The notes: generated by a model not told the origin, from the letters alone. A stretch of DNA of 33,985 bases from Spirochaetota bacterium (GCA_013151965.1 JAADHF010000104.1:1-33985); one strand, 5' to 3'. Positions 25,350 through 33,956 are shown, numbered from the stretch's first letter. Made by a program: numbers and translations.

Positions 25350-26444
25350 ATGATAAAAAAACTAAAAAAAATCAAAGTGCTGATCGTCGATGACTCGGCA
25401 CTGGTAAGGGAAATTCTAAAAAAAGGGTTAAACGAGGACCCGCAGTTTGATGTTGTGGGTACAGCGCCGGATGTGTATGTTGCGCGGGACAAAATTGTGT
25501 TTTTAAAACCGGATGTGCTGAGCCTGGACATAGAGATGCCCAAAATGGATGGGATTGATTTTCTAAAACGTCTAATGCCGCAGTACCCTCTGCCGGTTGT
25601 AATAGTATCGGCAATGGCTGCTCCCGGAGCGCGGGCTACTCTGGAAGCGCTGGAAAGCGGAGCGGTGGATTTCGTTCTGAAACCCTCGGTTCGGCTTGGA
25701 AGCGGGCTTTCGGAGATGATGAAGGAATTTAAAAGCAAACTGCGGATGGCCTCGGAGGTGGATGTTTCGAAGTGGAAGAGGCAGGCAAAGGCACAGCGGT
25801 ATGCCGGGCCGAAGGTTTTACGCGGACAAGGGAGGAACACAGGCGGCTCGCAGGCACTTGCAGGCACTACGGACAAGGTGATTGCAATCGGTGCCTCTAC
25901 AGGAGGAACGGTAGCCCTGCGGAAAATGATTAATGGGTTTCCGGCGAACATGCCCGGCACTGTGGTGGTGCAGCACATGCCTCCGGTGTTTACCCGGATG
26001 TTTGCCGATGGATTAAGCGGGACCTCTGCAGTGGAGGTAAAGGAAGCAGAGAGCGGAGACCGGGTGCTTACGGGGCGGGTGCTGATCGCCCCCGGGGACC
26101 GGCACATGGAGGTAGTGCGGTCGGGAGGCCGTTACCTGGTTGAATGCCGTCAGGGGAAGAAAGTCAACGGACACTGTCCCTCGGTGGAAGTGCTGTTTGC
26201 TTCGATGGCTGAACAGGTAGGGTCCAATGCTGTGGGGGTTATGCTGACAGGGATGGGACGGGACGGAGCCGATGGGATGCTGGCCATGAGACAGGCGGGA
26301 GCCAGAACTTTTGCCCAGGATGAAGCCTCGTCGGTAGTGTTCGGAATGCCCAGGGCAGCCTACGAAACAGGCGGAGCCGAGCGGCTGGTTAATATAGAGG
26401 ATATAGACCGGGTGCTGATCCGTACTCTCGAGGAGATAAAATGA
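25350..26444 (+). CDS. cheB: Chemotaxis response regulator / protein-glutamate methylesterase CheB
   Basis: A 364-residue two-domain protein. The receiver has VDDSALVRE and phosphoacceptor Asp60 (LDIEMPKMDG), with Lys in VLKPS. A linker of about 60 residues leads to the methylesterase domain, with triad Ser183 (IGASTGG), His209 (VQHMPP) and Asp305 (GMGRDGADGM). These sit at a constant offset from the Salmonella enzyme as I recall it. It removes methyl groups or deamidates receptor glutamines when phosphorylated by CheA. Its stop overlaps the cheD start by ATGA. Base composition is noticeably richer in G and C than in the rhamnose genes. Confidence 0.95.
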   Translation: MIKKLKKIKVLIVDDSALVREILKKGLNEDPQFDVVGTAPDVYVARDKIVFLKPDVLSLDIEMPKMDGIDFLKRLMPQYPLPVVIVSAMAAPGARATLEALESGAVDFVLKPSVRLGSGLSEMMKEFKSKLRMASEVDVSKWKRQAKAQRYAGPKVLRGQGRNTGGSQALAGTTDKVIAIGASTGGTVALRKMINGFPANMPGTVVVQHMPPVFTRMFADGLSGTSAVEVKEAESGDRVLTGRVLIAPGDRHMEVVRSGGRYLVECRQGKKVNGHCPSVEVLFASMAEQVGSNAVGVMLTGMGRDGADGMLAMRQAGARTFAQDEASSVVFGMPRAAYETGGAERLVNIEDIDRVLIRTLEEIK

Positions 26445-26923
26445 AAGGCGTGCACGTTGGCATCGGTGAATACTGTGTCTCGGGCCATACCGATGAGGTG
26501 ATTAAGACCTTTGCACTTGGAAGCTGTGTGGCGGTGCTTGTGTACGACAGGGCAAAGAGAGTGGTAGGGATGATGCATATCGCCCTGCCGGATTCCTCGG
26601 TAAATCCGGAGCGGGCAGAGCGGAGTCCCGGATACTTTGCCGACACAGGCCTTCCGCTGCTGCTTATGGAAATGAAAAAGAGACAGGCAGCCAGGCAGAG
26701 CAGCTGGATTAAGATTGTGGGAGGGTCCAACATCATGGATAACAATCACCACTTTAATATCGGCAAGAGAAACGTACTGGCGATTAAGAAATATCTGTGG
26801 AAGAACCAGTTAGGGATCATCGCAGAGGAAGTGGGAGGAGAGATCAGCCGGACGGTAAGTGTGGAGGTGGTCACGGGAAAGGTACTGATATCGTCCGGGG
26901 GCAAGAGCTGGGAACTGTCATGA
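26441..26923 (+). CDS. cheD: Chemoreceptor glutamine deamidase CheD
   Basis: A 160-residue deamidase. The catalytic residues of CheD match: Thr23 and Cys29 in TFALGSCVAV and His46 in MMHIALPDS, two positions beyond the Thermotoga numbering as I remember it. IVGGSNI and the GKRNVLAIKKYL helix are also typical. It deamidates receptor glutamines and in other bacteria binds CheC/CheX-type phosphatases, so it may partner the CheX-like protein encoded two genes on. The ATG overlaps the cheB stop, indicating translational coupling. Confidence 0.95.
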   Translation: MKGVHVGIGEYCVSGHTDEVIKTFALGSCVAVLVYDRAKRVVGMMHIALPDSSVNPERAERSPGYFADTGLPLLLMEMKKRQAARQSSWIKIVGGSNIMDNNHHFNIGKRNVLAIKKYLWKNQLGIIAEEVGGEISRTVSVEVVTGKVLISSGGKSWELS

Positions 26924-26947
26924 GAAAGGGCGAAGGAGAATTTCAGG

Positions 26948-27322
26948 ATGAATTATAAGCGGATACTGATTGTAGATGATTCGGCTACATCGCGGATGAT
27001 AATAAGAAAGTGTTTTCAGATCGCCGGATTTTATGAATCTACATACTATGAGGCGGAAGACGGCTTAAAAGCCTTAAGTTTTCTCACGGATAAACAGGTG
27101 GACCTGGTACTGAGCGACCTGAAAATGCCGAAAATGGACGGCAGAACCTTTATCCGGAAGTTAAAAAGAAAAGAAACCACCAGAACTATTCCGGTAGTGG
27201 TTATCTCCAGCATGGGAGGAGACATAACCGAGGCTCAGCTTTTAAAGGAAGGGGTAAAGGCCGTAATCGGTAAGCCTATATCTCCGGGGAAGGTACTGGA
27301 AGCACTGGGAGCGGAGAGATGA
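26948..27322 (+). CDS. cheY: CheY-like response regulator
   Basis: A 124-residue receiver domain without output. The acidic pair is Asp10/Asp11 (IVDDSATSR), phosphoacceptor Asp57 (LSDLKMPKMDG), switch Ser in VVISS and Lys in VIGKPIS, all intact. GAAGGAG precedes the ATG. It overlaps the following CheX-like gene by ATGA, so regulator and presumed phosphatase are made together. It is clearly different from the CheY at 16486-16869; the two may signal to different targets. Confidence 0.93.
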   Translation: MNYKRILIVDDSATSRMIIRKCFQIAGFYESTYYEAEDGLKALSFLTDKQVDLVLSDLKMPKMDGRTFIRKLKRKETTRTIPVVVISSMGGDITEAQLLKEGVKAVIGKPISPGKVLEALGAER

Positions 27323-27774
27323 AAAAAAAGGAAATGAAGAAGGCGGGTAAATCACTTGCAAGAGCCGCGGCCAAGACATTTTCGGAAATGGCCTTTATAG
27401 ACGTAACCGAAGCACTGAAAGTTCCGGAGACTCTTGAGTACAGCCAGATCATACATATTTCGCTGTTCGAGCCGGTGGAGGGGGAGATATCCCTTTTCCT
27501 GCCTGCGGACTGCAAACAAATGATCGTGGAAAATATCTATGGAAGCGACTGGTCCGGTCTGCAATCGGCTGAGATCGATGACTGCCTGCTGGAGTTACTT
27601 AATGTACTGGCGGGAAATTTCCTGATCGAGTACTGCGGAACAGGAGTAAAGCATGACATATCACTGCCCGAGCTTCTATTCGATGAGAGTAAGTTAAAGG
27701 ACAATTATCAATACTTCTATTTCGATGCCGAGGGCGTAAACTTAAAAATATCGATGAAGATATCCTCCCTTTAA
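27319..27774 (+). CDS. CheX/CheC-like CheY-phosphate phosphatase
   Basis: A 151-residue protein with the CheC/CheX/FliY phosphatase signature E-x2-N in LLELLNVLAGN (Glu92, Asn95). The single signature points to a CheX-like rather than a two-site CheC-like protein. The surrounding beta-rich pattern (EGEISLFLPAD, NLKISMKI) fits the family. It should dephosphorylate the CheY encoded just upstream, whose stop it overlaps. Its stop codon shares the TTAA at 27771-27774 with the stop of the converging kinase gene. Similarity outside the signature is low, hence moderate confidence. Confidence 0.75.
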   Translation: MKKKEMKKAGKSLARAAAKTFSEMAFIDVTEALKVPETLEYSQIIHISLFEPVEGEISLFLPADCKQMIVENIYGSDWSGLQSAEIDDCLLELLNVLAGNFLIEYCGTGVKHDISLPELLFDESKLKDNYQYFYFDAEGVNLKISMKISSL

Positions 27775-28919
27775 CCAGGCAGTATAAACCAGAAGGAAAT
27801 TCCCGCACCCGGGATACTCTCCACACCTATCTGTCCGCCGTGAGCCTCTACGACTATTTTGCAAAATGTAAGACTTAATCCTATGGAACGCCTTTCTTTT
27901 AACTGTGATATTTCTACCTGGCCGAATTTTTCGAATATTTTCTCCTGATACTCAAAAGGAATACTCATGCCATTGTCCGATATGGTAACCTTTATTCCTG
28001 ATTTTATGCGTGTAATAATGACATTTATTTCTCCATTCTGTTTGGTAAATTTTGCAGCATTGCCAACCAGATTTACAAGGACACGTTCGATTAAAGCCGG
28101 GTCGAAGACGGCGATGGAAGAGCCCGAAGAAACGTGAATAGAATACTTTTGTTTGCCCAGTATCGGCTTAAGCTTCTTAAAAGCGGTGTTTACCAGGGTT
28201 TTAATATCGAAGGTCCGGGTTTGCAGCGGAATTTTCCGCTCTCTAAACCGGTAAACATCGAGCAGATTATTGAACATGTCAATACTGGAATTTGTAGCAG
28301 CGGAGATCAGATCTATAAATTCTTTTTGCTTTTGTTCTATATCATCCCCTAATTCCATTATAAGCAGTTCCAGATACCCCGAGATTGCTGTCAGGGGCTG
28401 CTTTAGATCGTGAATAATCATATAAGTAAGATTGTCCTGCATATGTTCCAGTTCCTGAAATTTCTTATAATCATTACGCACCTGATCCGAAAGGTGTTTG
28501 GTATAAAGGGCGTTTCTTACCCGGAGAATTACATCCTGGACATCTATGGGTGTGGTTATAAAATCATTAACGCCTGCTTCTATTCCAGCCAGGCGAACTT
28601 TTCGATCGGAAAATGCAGCGATCATAAGTACCGGAATATGTGCGGTCTGCGGATTGTTTTTAAGTTTTCGGCATACTGCAAATCCATCGATTCCGGACAT
28701 CATAATATCCAGAATAACAACGTCCGGCGGTTCCTGATTAATCACATCCGCAGCCTGTTCCCCGTTTTCAGTTCCGACAATACGGCAGCCTTTAGATTCG
28801 AGTATTTCATGTACAGCCATGCAGTTAATAGACTCGTCACCTACTATCATGATAATACCGGATTGGTCTATGGCCTGATCGGGCAAAGGAATAGTTTTAA
28901 ATTGTTCCATAGCGGTCAT
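27771..28919 (-). CDS. Histidine kinase with degenerate N-terminal receiver domain
   Basis: A 382-residue soluble protein. Residues about 20-140 form a receiver that keeps phosphoacceptor Asp71 (ILDIMMSGIDG) but has lost other conserved residues: the acidic pair reads GD (VGDES), the switch Thr is Ala (LMIAAF) and the conserved Lys is Thr (ITTP). It is followed by HisKA with His170 (MIIHDLKQPLTAIS) and an HATPase domain with LVNLVGNAAKF, SDNGMSIPFEYQEKIFEKFG and a GLSL-type G2. The ATG at 28919 has GGGGAG eight bases upstream; longer in-frame starts lie inside the activator gene. It overlaps that gene by 23 bases and is its probable cognate kinase. No membrane segment is seen, so it senses a cytoplasmic cue or another protein. 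Confidence 0.85.
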   Translation of the reverse strand: MTAMEQFKTIPLPDQAIDQSGIIMIVGDESINCMAVHEILESKGCRIVGTENGEQAADVINQEPPDVVILDIMMSGIDGFAVCRKLKNNPQTAHIPVLMIAAFSDRKVRLAGIEAGVNDFITTPIDVQDVILRVRNALYTKHLSDQVRNDYKKFQELEHMQDNLTYMIIHDLKQPLTAISGYLELLIMELGDDIEQKQKEFIDLISAATNSSIDMFNNLLDVYRFRERKIPLQTRTFDIKTLVNTAFKKLKPILGKQKYSIHVSSGSSIAVFDPALIERVLVNLVGNAAKFTKQNGEINVIITRIKSGIKVTISDNGMSIPFEYQEKIFEKFGQVEISQLKERRSIGLSLTFCKIVVEAHGGQIGVESIPGAGISFWFILPG

Positions 28920-30306
28920 AAGAGATTCTCCCCGGTTTCTTGATACCATACTTGCCCATTTTTCTCCAGAGTGAACTTCTGCCAATCCTCAGAGCTTTAG
29001 AGGTTTGCTCCTGGTTCCATCCGTTTTTCTGCAGAGCTCTTAGCAGGTACCTCTTCTCAAATTCCTCTAATGCTGCTTCGAGGTTCAGGTTATCGGAACC
29101 GGTGTCCATACCATCGGTGTGTTTCTGCTCCGGATTTAAGATTGCCTCAACTTCGTGTGATTTTATCAAATCGAATGAGCTTAAGGCGATTGCCCCCTCC
29201 ACGAGATTTTCCAGTTCACGAATGTTTCCGGGCCAGTCATGATTCAGCAGGATTGCAAGGGCTTCGGGGGAAAAGCCTACGGGACCTTTCGATAATTCTT
29301 TGGTATGCTTTCTGAAAAAGTGATTCAGCAGGGGTATGATATCTTCCTTTCGATCTCTAAGAGGCGGAACGGTAATCGGCACAACTCTGAGACGATAAAA
29401 AAGATCCTCCCTGAACTTGCCTTCTTTAATCATGACCGATAACTTCCTGTTCGTTGAAGCTATAATACGCACTTTAACCTTTTCGCAGGTATTGCTGCCA
29501 ACCCTTCTCACCTCTCCATCCTGCAGAACCCTCAGCAGCTTAACCTGGATTGCAGGGGACATTTCCCCAATCTCATCGAGGAGCAGGGTTCCTTCATCAG
29601 CTTCCTGGAAAAGCCCTTTCTTGTCGCGCACTGCCCCTGTAAAGGCTCCCTTTACATGTCCGAAAAGTTCACTCTCCAGGAGCGCTTCCGGCAAAGCACC
29701 GCAGTTTACTGCAATAAACGGCTTCTTAGCACCCGGACCCCCAAAATGTATGGCCCGGGCGATCAGCTCCTTCCCCGTGCCGCTCTCTCCCTCTATCAGC
29801 ACACTAACATCCGAACCCGCTACTATATCCACCAGATGCATTACCCCCTTCATCTTATTGCTCGCTGCAATGATATACTGCCTGCTGTACTTTCCCGTTA
29901 CCTGCCTTCGAAGCATTTCTATCTCATTCTTCAGCATCCTTCTCTCTAAAGCCTGATTAACAGTTAACAATACTCTCTTGGCATTCAGCGGTTTTACAAA
30001 GTAATCGAAAGCATTCAGCTTAAGTGCTTCAATTGCGGATTCAACAGTCCCATAGGCAGTTACCAGCAGAACTTCCGGATTGTACTGCTGAGCCTTGGCA
30101 ACTTTTAAGACAGAAATTCCATCCTGCCCCGGCATCATTAAATCTGTAATTACCAGGTCAAAATTCCTGTTGCCCAATTTCTCAATAGCATCGGTCCCGT
30201 CTACGGCTTCCTCTACCCTATACCCTTCCCGTGTCAGGAGTTCCCTCAAGAATTCCCTGCTCCAATTATCATCGTCGGCAACCAGTATAATTGACTTTTT
30301 AGCCAT
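28897..30306 (-). CDS. NtrC-family sigma54-dependent response regulator
   Basis: A 469-residue activator with all three modules. The receiver has Asp11/Asp12 and phosphoacceptor Asp55 (ITDLMMPGQDG). The AAA+ domain has Walker A GESGTGKE at 173-180, the sigma54-contacting GAFTGA at 220-225 and Walker B TLLLDEIGE. A Fis-type helix-turn-helix lies near the C-terminus (NQEQTSKALRIGRSSLWRKM). GGGAG lies before the ATG. It opens a two-gene unit with the histidine kinase. It is the only sigma54 activator in the window, and a -24/-12 element precedes the chemotaxis operon, so control of that operon is the natural hypothesis. Confidence 0.93.
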   Translation of the reverse strand: MAKKSIILVADDDNWSREFLRELLTREGYRVEEAVDGTDAIEKLGNRNFDLVITDLMMPGQDGISVLKVAKAQQYNPEVLLVTAYGTVESAIEALKLNAFDYFVKPLNAKRVLLTVNQALERRMLKNEIEMLRRQVTGKYSRQYIIAASNKMKGVMHLVDIVAGSDVSVLIEGESGTGKELIARAIHFGGPGAKKPFIAVNCGALPEALLESELFGHVKGAFTGAVRDKKGLFQEADEGTLLLDEIGEMSPAIQVKLLRVLQDGEVRRVGSNTCEKVKVRIIASTNRKLSVMIKEGKFREDLFYRLRVVPITVPPLRDRKEDIIPLLNHFFRKHTKELSKGPVGFSPEALAILLNHDWPGNIRELENLVEGAIALSSFDLIKSHEVEAILNPEQKHTDGMDTGSDNLNLEAALEEFEKRYLLRALQKNGWNQEQTSKALRIGRSSLWRKMGKYGIKKPGRISYDRYGTI

Positions 30307-30324
30307 TCCTAACTCCCTGATTAA

Positions 30325-30352
30325 AGCATATTGAATTGGAAGTGAAAGTCAA
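30325..30352 (-). promoter_or_regulatory. Possible sigma70 promoter of the activator/kinase pair
   Basis: On the minus strand TTGACT (30352-30347) and TATGCT (30330-30325) are 16 bases apart, with the activator ATG about 19 bases further on. The leader would be about 12 bases but still hold most of the GGGAG ribosome binding site. Spacing is one short of ideal and the -10 is imperfect. Confidence 0.3.
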
Positions 30353-30529
30353 GAAAATAGGGTATATGTAATATCATTATGCAGGGAATTATACTTCTAA
30401 TATTCATTTACCGGGCAAAGTACATATAAGTGTAATTTCAAGTGCACCTTAAGAAATGAAAGGTCGTTATGGCCAGAGTCGAGTTACATCCGGACTTCCG
30501 TTACATAACAGTAAGCGTGTTCGCTATAA

Positions 30530-30945
30530 AATCATTCATTTTCCTCTACTTTAAGAATTACTGCTATTATACATTTTACCTTGGCAAACTTTTGTTTCAT
30601 CGTTTCCAGTATTGTTTTCTTATTCGCTTTTTCATTCCCTATGTTTCTTGTCGCTGCTGTGCTGTATGGAATTGGCCGTGCCCTCTCATCAGGGGCATTG
30701 GACGCCTGGCGGATAATCGTTATGGCTTGGTTTGCGCCATTTTTCAAGGTGTACGGGGATCGATGTTGATTTTGTTAGCTTTACAAACTACACTCCCCTT
30801 AGCCGTTGTCTTCTTTTGGTTAGTTTACTTCAATATGGGTATCATCAACTCACCTCATATGACCCTGATGAACCGTGAAATTCCGTCAAAACATCGGTCG
30901 GCGATGCTATCCATCGGATCATTCGTAAATTATTCCGGGAGTTAA
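30530..30945 (+). pseudogene. Fragmented major facilitator superfamily transporter
   Basis: Two frames carry pieces of one membrane protein. Frame 2 (about 30530-30710) gives consecutive hydrophobic helices ending VAAVLYGIGRALSSGALDAW, a typical MFS TM4-region segment. Frame 1 (about 30750-30945) gives a helix and NREIPSKHRSAMLSIGSFV, which resembles the loop between TM10 and TM11. The central helices are missing and both frames run into stops. An ATG at 30469 with an AAGG site opens frame 1, but the first part of that frame is not transporter-like. A dead gene is the simplest reading. Confidence 0.65.
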
Positions 30946-31002
30946 ATGTATTTTTTCTTTATCACTAAGAGCCCTTTTTATCTGAAAATGATAATTCCTT
31001 TT

Positions 31003-31725
31003 TCACCATTTTTGAAGAATTTCAACGATACCCGTATTACCATTTACAGTTACAATTTGACCATTTTTCAGATCTGCTGTTGCGCTTCGAGTGCCAACAA
31101 TACATGGTATTTTTAATTCTCTTGCTATTATTGCAGCATGGCATAGGCGTCCGCCCTCATCCGTTATAATAGCAGCAATATTATCTATCCCCAGTATAAA
31201 TTCCGGCCGCGTCATTTTTGCTACAACAACGGTATCTTTTGGCAGACGTTTGTATTCAGCTGTTTTTTGGACTATTTTTACTTTCCCTGTAAATATGCCA
31301 CTCGAGGCCGGTATTCCGGTAATATTACCATCCTCCTCATCTGATTGGCATTGTTCGTCGAATTCATCATTTCTTGTCGATGCTAATGCGTTTCTTAGCT
31401 CTTGACTCTCTTGATGTGAATAACTTCTTGAGACAGAAAACTCTATATGCATTGCTCCGACCGCAATGTCCAATGCAATAATTCGATCAGAGATACTTAG
31501 CGAGCAGTTACCGATTGCGTCAAAATAAGACTGTTTCGTAGATTGAACATAAGACTTAAAAACCTGTAATGCCCCGTGCATGAAATCCAGTTCTTTGAGC
31601 AATGTTTTTCCGTTTCTATCAATTCTATTTTTCTGGTATTTCCCAATCATTCGGTAACAATCATGCAACTTCGGTATAATATCTTTTACTTGTTCTTTTA
31701 AATAATGTCGAATTTTGTTTGACAT
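31003..31725 (-). CDS. Stand-alone phosphohistidine swivel-domain protein (PEP-utilizing mobile domain)
   Basis: A 240-residue protein. The C-terminal half is the mobile phosphohistidine domain of PEP synthase/PPDK-like enzymes: GIPASSGIFTGKVKIV, MTRPEFILGIDN, then TDEGGRLCHAAIIARELKIP, where His is the phosphate carrier, and VNGNTGIVEIL at the end. The N-terminal 120 residues are helical and charged and I do not recognise them. The ATP-grasp partner domain is absent from the window, so the protein must work with a partner encoded elsewhere or be the surviving part of a longer gene. The reading frame is intact although its surroundings are decayed. The ribosome binding site is weak. Confidence 0.7.
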   Translation of the reverse strand: MSNKIRHYLKEQVKDIIPKLHDCYRMIGKYQKNRIDRNGKTLLKELDFMHGALQVFKSYVQSTKQSYFDAIGNCSLSISDRIIALDIAVGAMHIEFSVSRSYSHQESQELRNALASTRNDEFDEQCQSDEEDGNITGIPASSGIFTGKVKIVQKTAEYKRLPKDTVVVAKMTRPEFILGIDNIAAIITDEGGRLCHAAIIARELKIPCIVGTRSATADLKNGQIVTVNGNTGIVEILQKW

Positions 31726-31778
31726 GTATTTCCGATACCCCTATTCGATGATTGTCATCGTTCAATATAAATGCCGAA

Positions 31779-32143
31779 TCATGGCAAATATATTTCCCTG
31801 CTGATTTGATAGTCAGTTCTTTCTATTTTAATCTTTTTAGCTTTCTTTTTCAATGCGATATATTTATCTCTGGACAGTTTACTTTCTCTCAAAGCATTCC
31901 TTACTATCGAATGTTCTTTGTACTCAGTATTATCGATATTAAAGCAATGCAAATGAAACATAGTTATGGTTTCTGATCCTTTCTAATTCAGGGTATGTTT
32001 TTCTCAAATTCATGCTTGGACAGGAAGCCTATTAGGATGTCAATTATTGGCTTGGAACATAGGTCGTACACAGATGTACTTTCAATGTGTTCTATGCTTG
32101 CGATTCCTTGAGCTCTTCCTCTTATTTCTATTTCTTCATATTC
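31779..32143 (-). pseudogene. GrpB-family protein remnant
   Basis: Two minus-strand pieces in different frames match successive parts of the GrpB (UPF0157) family. The upstream piece (32143-31988) contains IEHIESTSV and SKPIIDILIG, corresponding to the family IEHxGSTSVPGLxAKPIIDI segment, and ends at a TGA. The second (about 31978-31779) contains FHLHCF and ALRESKLSRDKYIALKKKAK, matching the HLHV and R-x-Y-x-x-L-K segments near the family C-terminus. The segment between is shortened and the N-terminus is missing behind a TAG. The gene is dead. Confidence 0.7.
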
Positions 32144-32203
32144 CTATATTCGCTTCCATTCCGGATTATAATTACGGAACCTCAGAGTCCTTTTTTGCAG
32201 TCC

Positions 32204-32491
32204 TCAATCATCTTCTGTTATGAATAGTTCCGGGAAATTATATGAGTTCACAAATTGCGCTAACTCTGAATCGATTTTATCCAATTGATTCAGTGTAAGC
32301 CATTTATAGTGAAATGTGAGGTTATTGTCTTTGCCGTCACTTTGTACGATAAAATCAAACTTACATGGCAGAGTCCCGTTATGTAAGAGTACAAAATCAT
32401 GTCGATCAACCTTTTTATGGATGATCGGTTTGTAGTATCGTAATGAACCTAGTTTCTTCAAGGTATACAAGTTCATTCTTTTTGACAGCAC
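32204..32491 (-). pseudogene. C-terminal fragment of a Nudix-type hydrolase
   Basis: A 95-residue frame whose second half (KFDFIVQSDGKDNNLTFHYK followed by WLTL) resembles the C-terminal part of Nudix hydrolases, where an F-x-W-x-x-L stretch follows the catalytic helix. The catalytic Nudix box itself is absent. In-frame sequence stops four codons upstream, at 32501-32503, where the IS110 remnant begins, so the gene was probably cut by that element. The family call rests on a short region and is tentative. Confidence 0.45.
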
Positions 32492-32503
32492 AATCCTATT
32501 TCA

Positions 32504-32864
32504 TTACACCTGCTTAGAACTATCCCGGGTATCGGCCAGGTACTTGCCCTTGTGATTCTCTATGAGGTTCATGATATACATAGATTCCCTAAAGTTGGAA
32601 ACTTTATTTCTTACTGCAGAAATGTACATCTTAAATGGGAATTTTCTTAAAAAGATAATGAACCTGCTAAAAAATATTATGAAAGGTTAGTATCGAAATA
32701 CGGCAAAGCAAAGGCTCTTTCTATTATTGCTTAGGCAGATTGGTAGAAGTGTTTATTCCATGCTTAAAAGGAAAGAGCCGTTTGATATTAATAAGTTCTT
32801 ACCTGGCTATCTTAAGAAATTAGATGCACGGTCTTATCCTGAGCCTATCCCTGTAAAAACTTAA
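32504..32864 (+). mobile_element. IS110-family transposase remnant, frameshifted
   Basis: The C-terminal half of an IS110/IS116/IS902-type transposase (Transposase_20 domain) can be read across frames. The first piece contains LRTIPGIGQVLALVILYEVH and RFPKVGNFISYC, where P-G-I-G is the helix-hairpin-helix signature. The second contains AKKYYERLVSKYGKAKALSI and, after a +1 shift at a TAG, GRSVYSMLKRKEPFD and a normal C-terminus at 32864. The N-terminal DEDD catalytic domain is missing. No inverted repeats are visible, in keeping with this family, which usually lacks them. The element is dead. Confidence 0.8.
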
Positions 32865-32972
32865 GGCTAAATGACCTACATTTTTGATCGGGAAGGCAAT
32901 GCGGGCACTGATAATGTTCCAGGGCGTTTGTCGACCCTCTATATGTGTTGGGAGTATTCCTTTACTTTGTTC

Positions 32973-33956
32973 TCACGTGGTGCATAACGCCAGCAGTTTA
33001 TCCACATGGGCAGTTGCAAGACATTCGACCGTATCTGCCGCCCCGTAGTAAATCTTAACTTCGCCGTTTTTTTCCAGTATCATGCCTCCAGGGAAAAGCA
33101 CGTTCCCGCGATAGCCCTTTAGTTCATATTGTGTTTCAGGAACCATTAACGGTTTTTGACATACCCCCTTAATCAACCATGGCTTTTCAATGTCAAGAAG
33201 CATTAATCCCATAGTGTATGTCTTAAACCAATCTCTGTGCCAAGCGGGCAGTTCCCTTGTTCTGTCGATTGTGACAACGTGAAACAGGGTCAGCCATCCC
33301 TTTTGCGTCTTGATAGGGGGTGCACCTGGGCCGATCTTCGAATTGCACCAGGAGATTTTCTCCGAACCAAGCACGAGCTGGGTATTGCCCCAGTGCACGC
33401 AGTCAGGCGATTCGGAAAACCAAATATCGAAGTTTTCTGGCTCACCTCTGCCGTAGATAGAAAACGGCCGTTCAAGACGCATGAATTTGCCGTTTATCTT
33501 TTCGGGAAACAGGACCATGTTCCTATTATCTGGGGCTGAGAGGCTCAGGACCTCCCATTTGTCTAAGTCATCAGTTACGGCAATCCCTCCCCTGATGCCA
33601 TGGCGGGTATCGACGGCAAAGCAAAGATAGCAACGCCCGTCAATAGCTGTGATACGAGGATCATATGTGCGGTCAATCTCGTCTGTCTTCCATTCGATCC
33701 ATGGCTTAGATTTGGATTTCCAGTGCAGACCATCATCCGAAAATGCGACGCCTATGTTGGTGCCTTTGAATCGACGAGTACCAGGCTTTCCACCGTAGTC
33801 GTTCCGGAATACCATCACATAACGGCCCTGAAATTTTGTTACACCGGCATTGAAAATAAGAGTCGCAGAATATGGAATATCTTCTGCAGATAGAATGGGA
33901 TTATTCGGATATCTTCTCACTTCCGCCACTGATTTGAATTTCAATATCTGTTTCAT
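32973..33956 (-). CDS. GH130-type beta-mannoside phosphorylase-like protein
   Basis: A five-bladed beta-propeller protein of 327 residues resembling glycoside hydrolase family 130, which phosphorolyses beta-mannosides. Family features are YPNNPILSAEDIPYSATLIF followed by NAG near the N-terminus, then NIGVAFSDDGLHW, TYDPRITAIDGRCYLCFA with the probable general-acid Asp, and GPGAPPIKTQKGWLTLFH. The ATG at 33956 has GAGAG upstream; an in-frame ATG at 33983 would add nine residues. Length is within the family range, so the gene appears whole. Base composition differs from the AT-rich debris next to it. The exact substrate (mannosyl-glucose, mannooligosaccharide or N-glycan core) cannot be assigned. 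The 108 bases downstream hold no recognisable feature. Confidence 0.8.
   Translation of the reverse strand: MKQILKFKSVAEVRRYPNNPILSAEDIPYSATLIFNAGVTKFQGRYVMVFRNDYGGKPGTRRFKGTNIGVAFSDDGLHWKSKSKPWIEWKTDEIDRTYDPRITAIDGRCYLCFAVDTRHGIRGGIAVTDDLDKWEVLSLSAPDNRNMVLFPEKINGKFMRLERPFSIYGRGEPENFDIWFSESPDCVHWGNTQLVLGSEKISWCNSKIGPGAPPIKTQKGWLTLFHVVTIDRTRELPAWHRDWFKTYTMGLMLLDIEKPWLIKGVCQKPLMVPETQYELKGYRGNVLFPGGMILEKNGEVKIYYGAADTVECLATAHVDKLLALCTT

Noticed and set aside
28919-28985. Longer N-terminus for the histidine kinase
   Set aside because: The extra residues overlap the Fis-type helix-turn-helix codons of the activator gene, and the downstream ATG has a clear ribosome binding site.
30469-30945. A 158-residue plus-strand frame with a start and a ribosome binding site
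   Set aside because: Its first third is not transporter-like and the good MFS helices switch to another frame part-way. It is better read as a fragmented MFS pseudogene.
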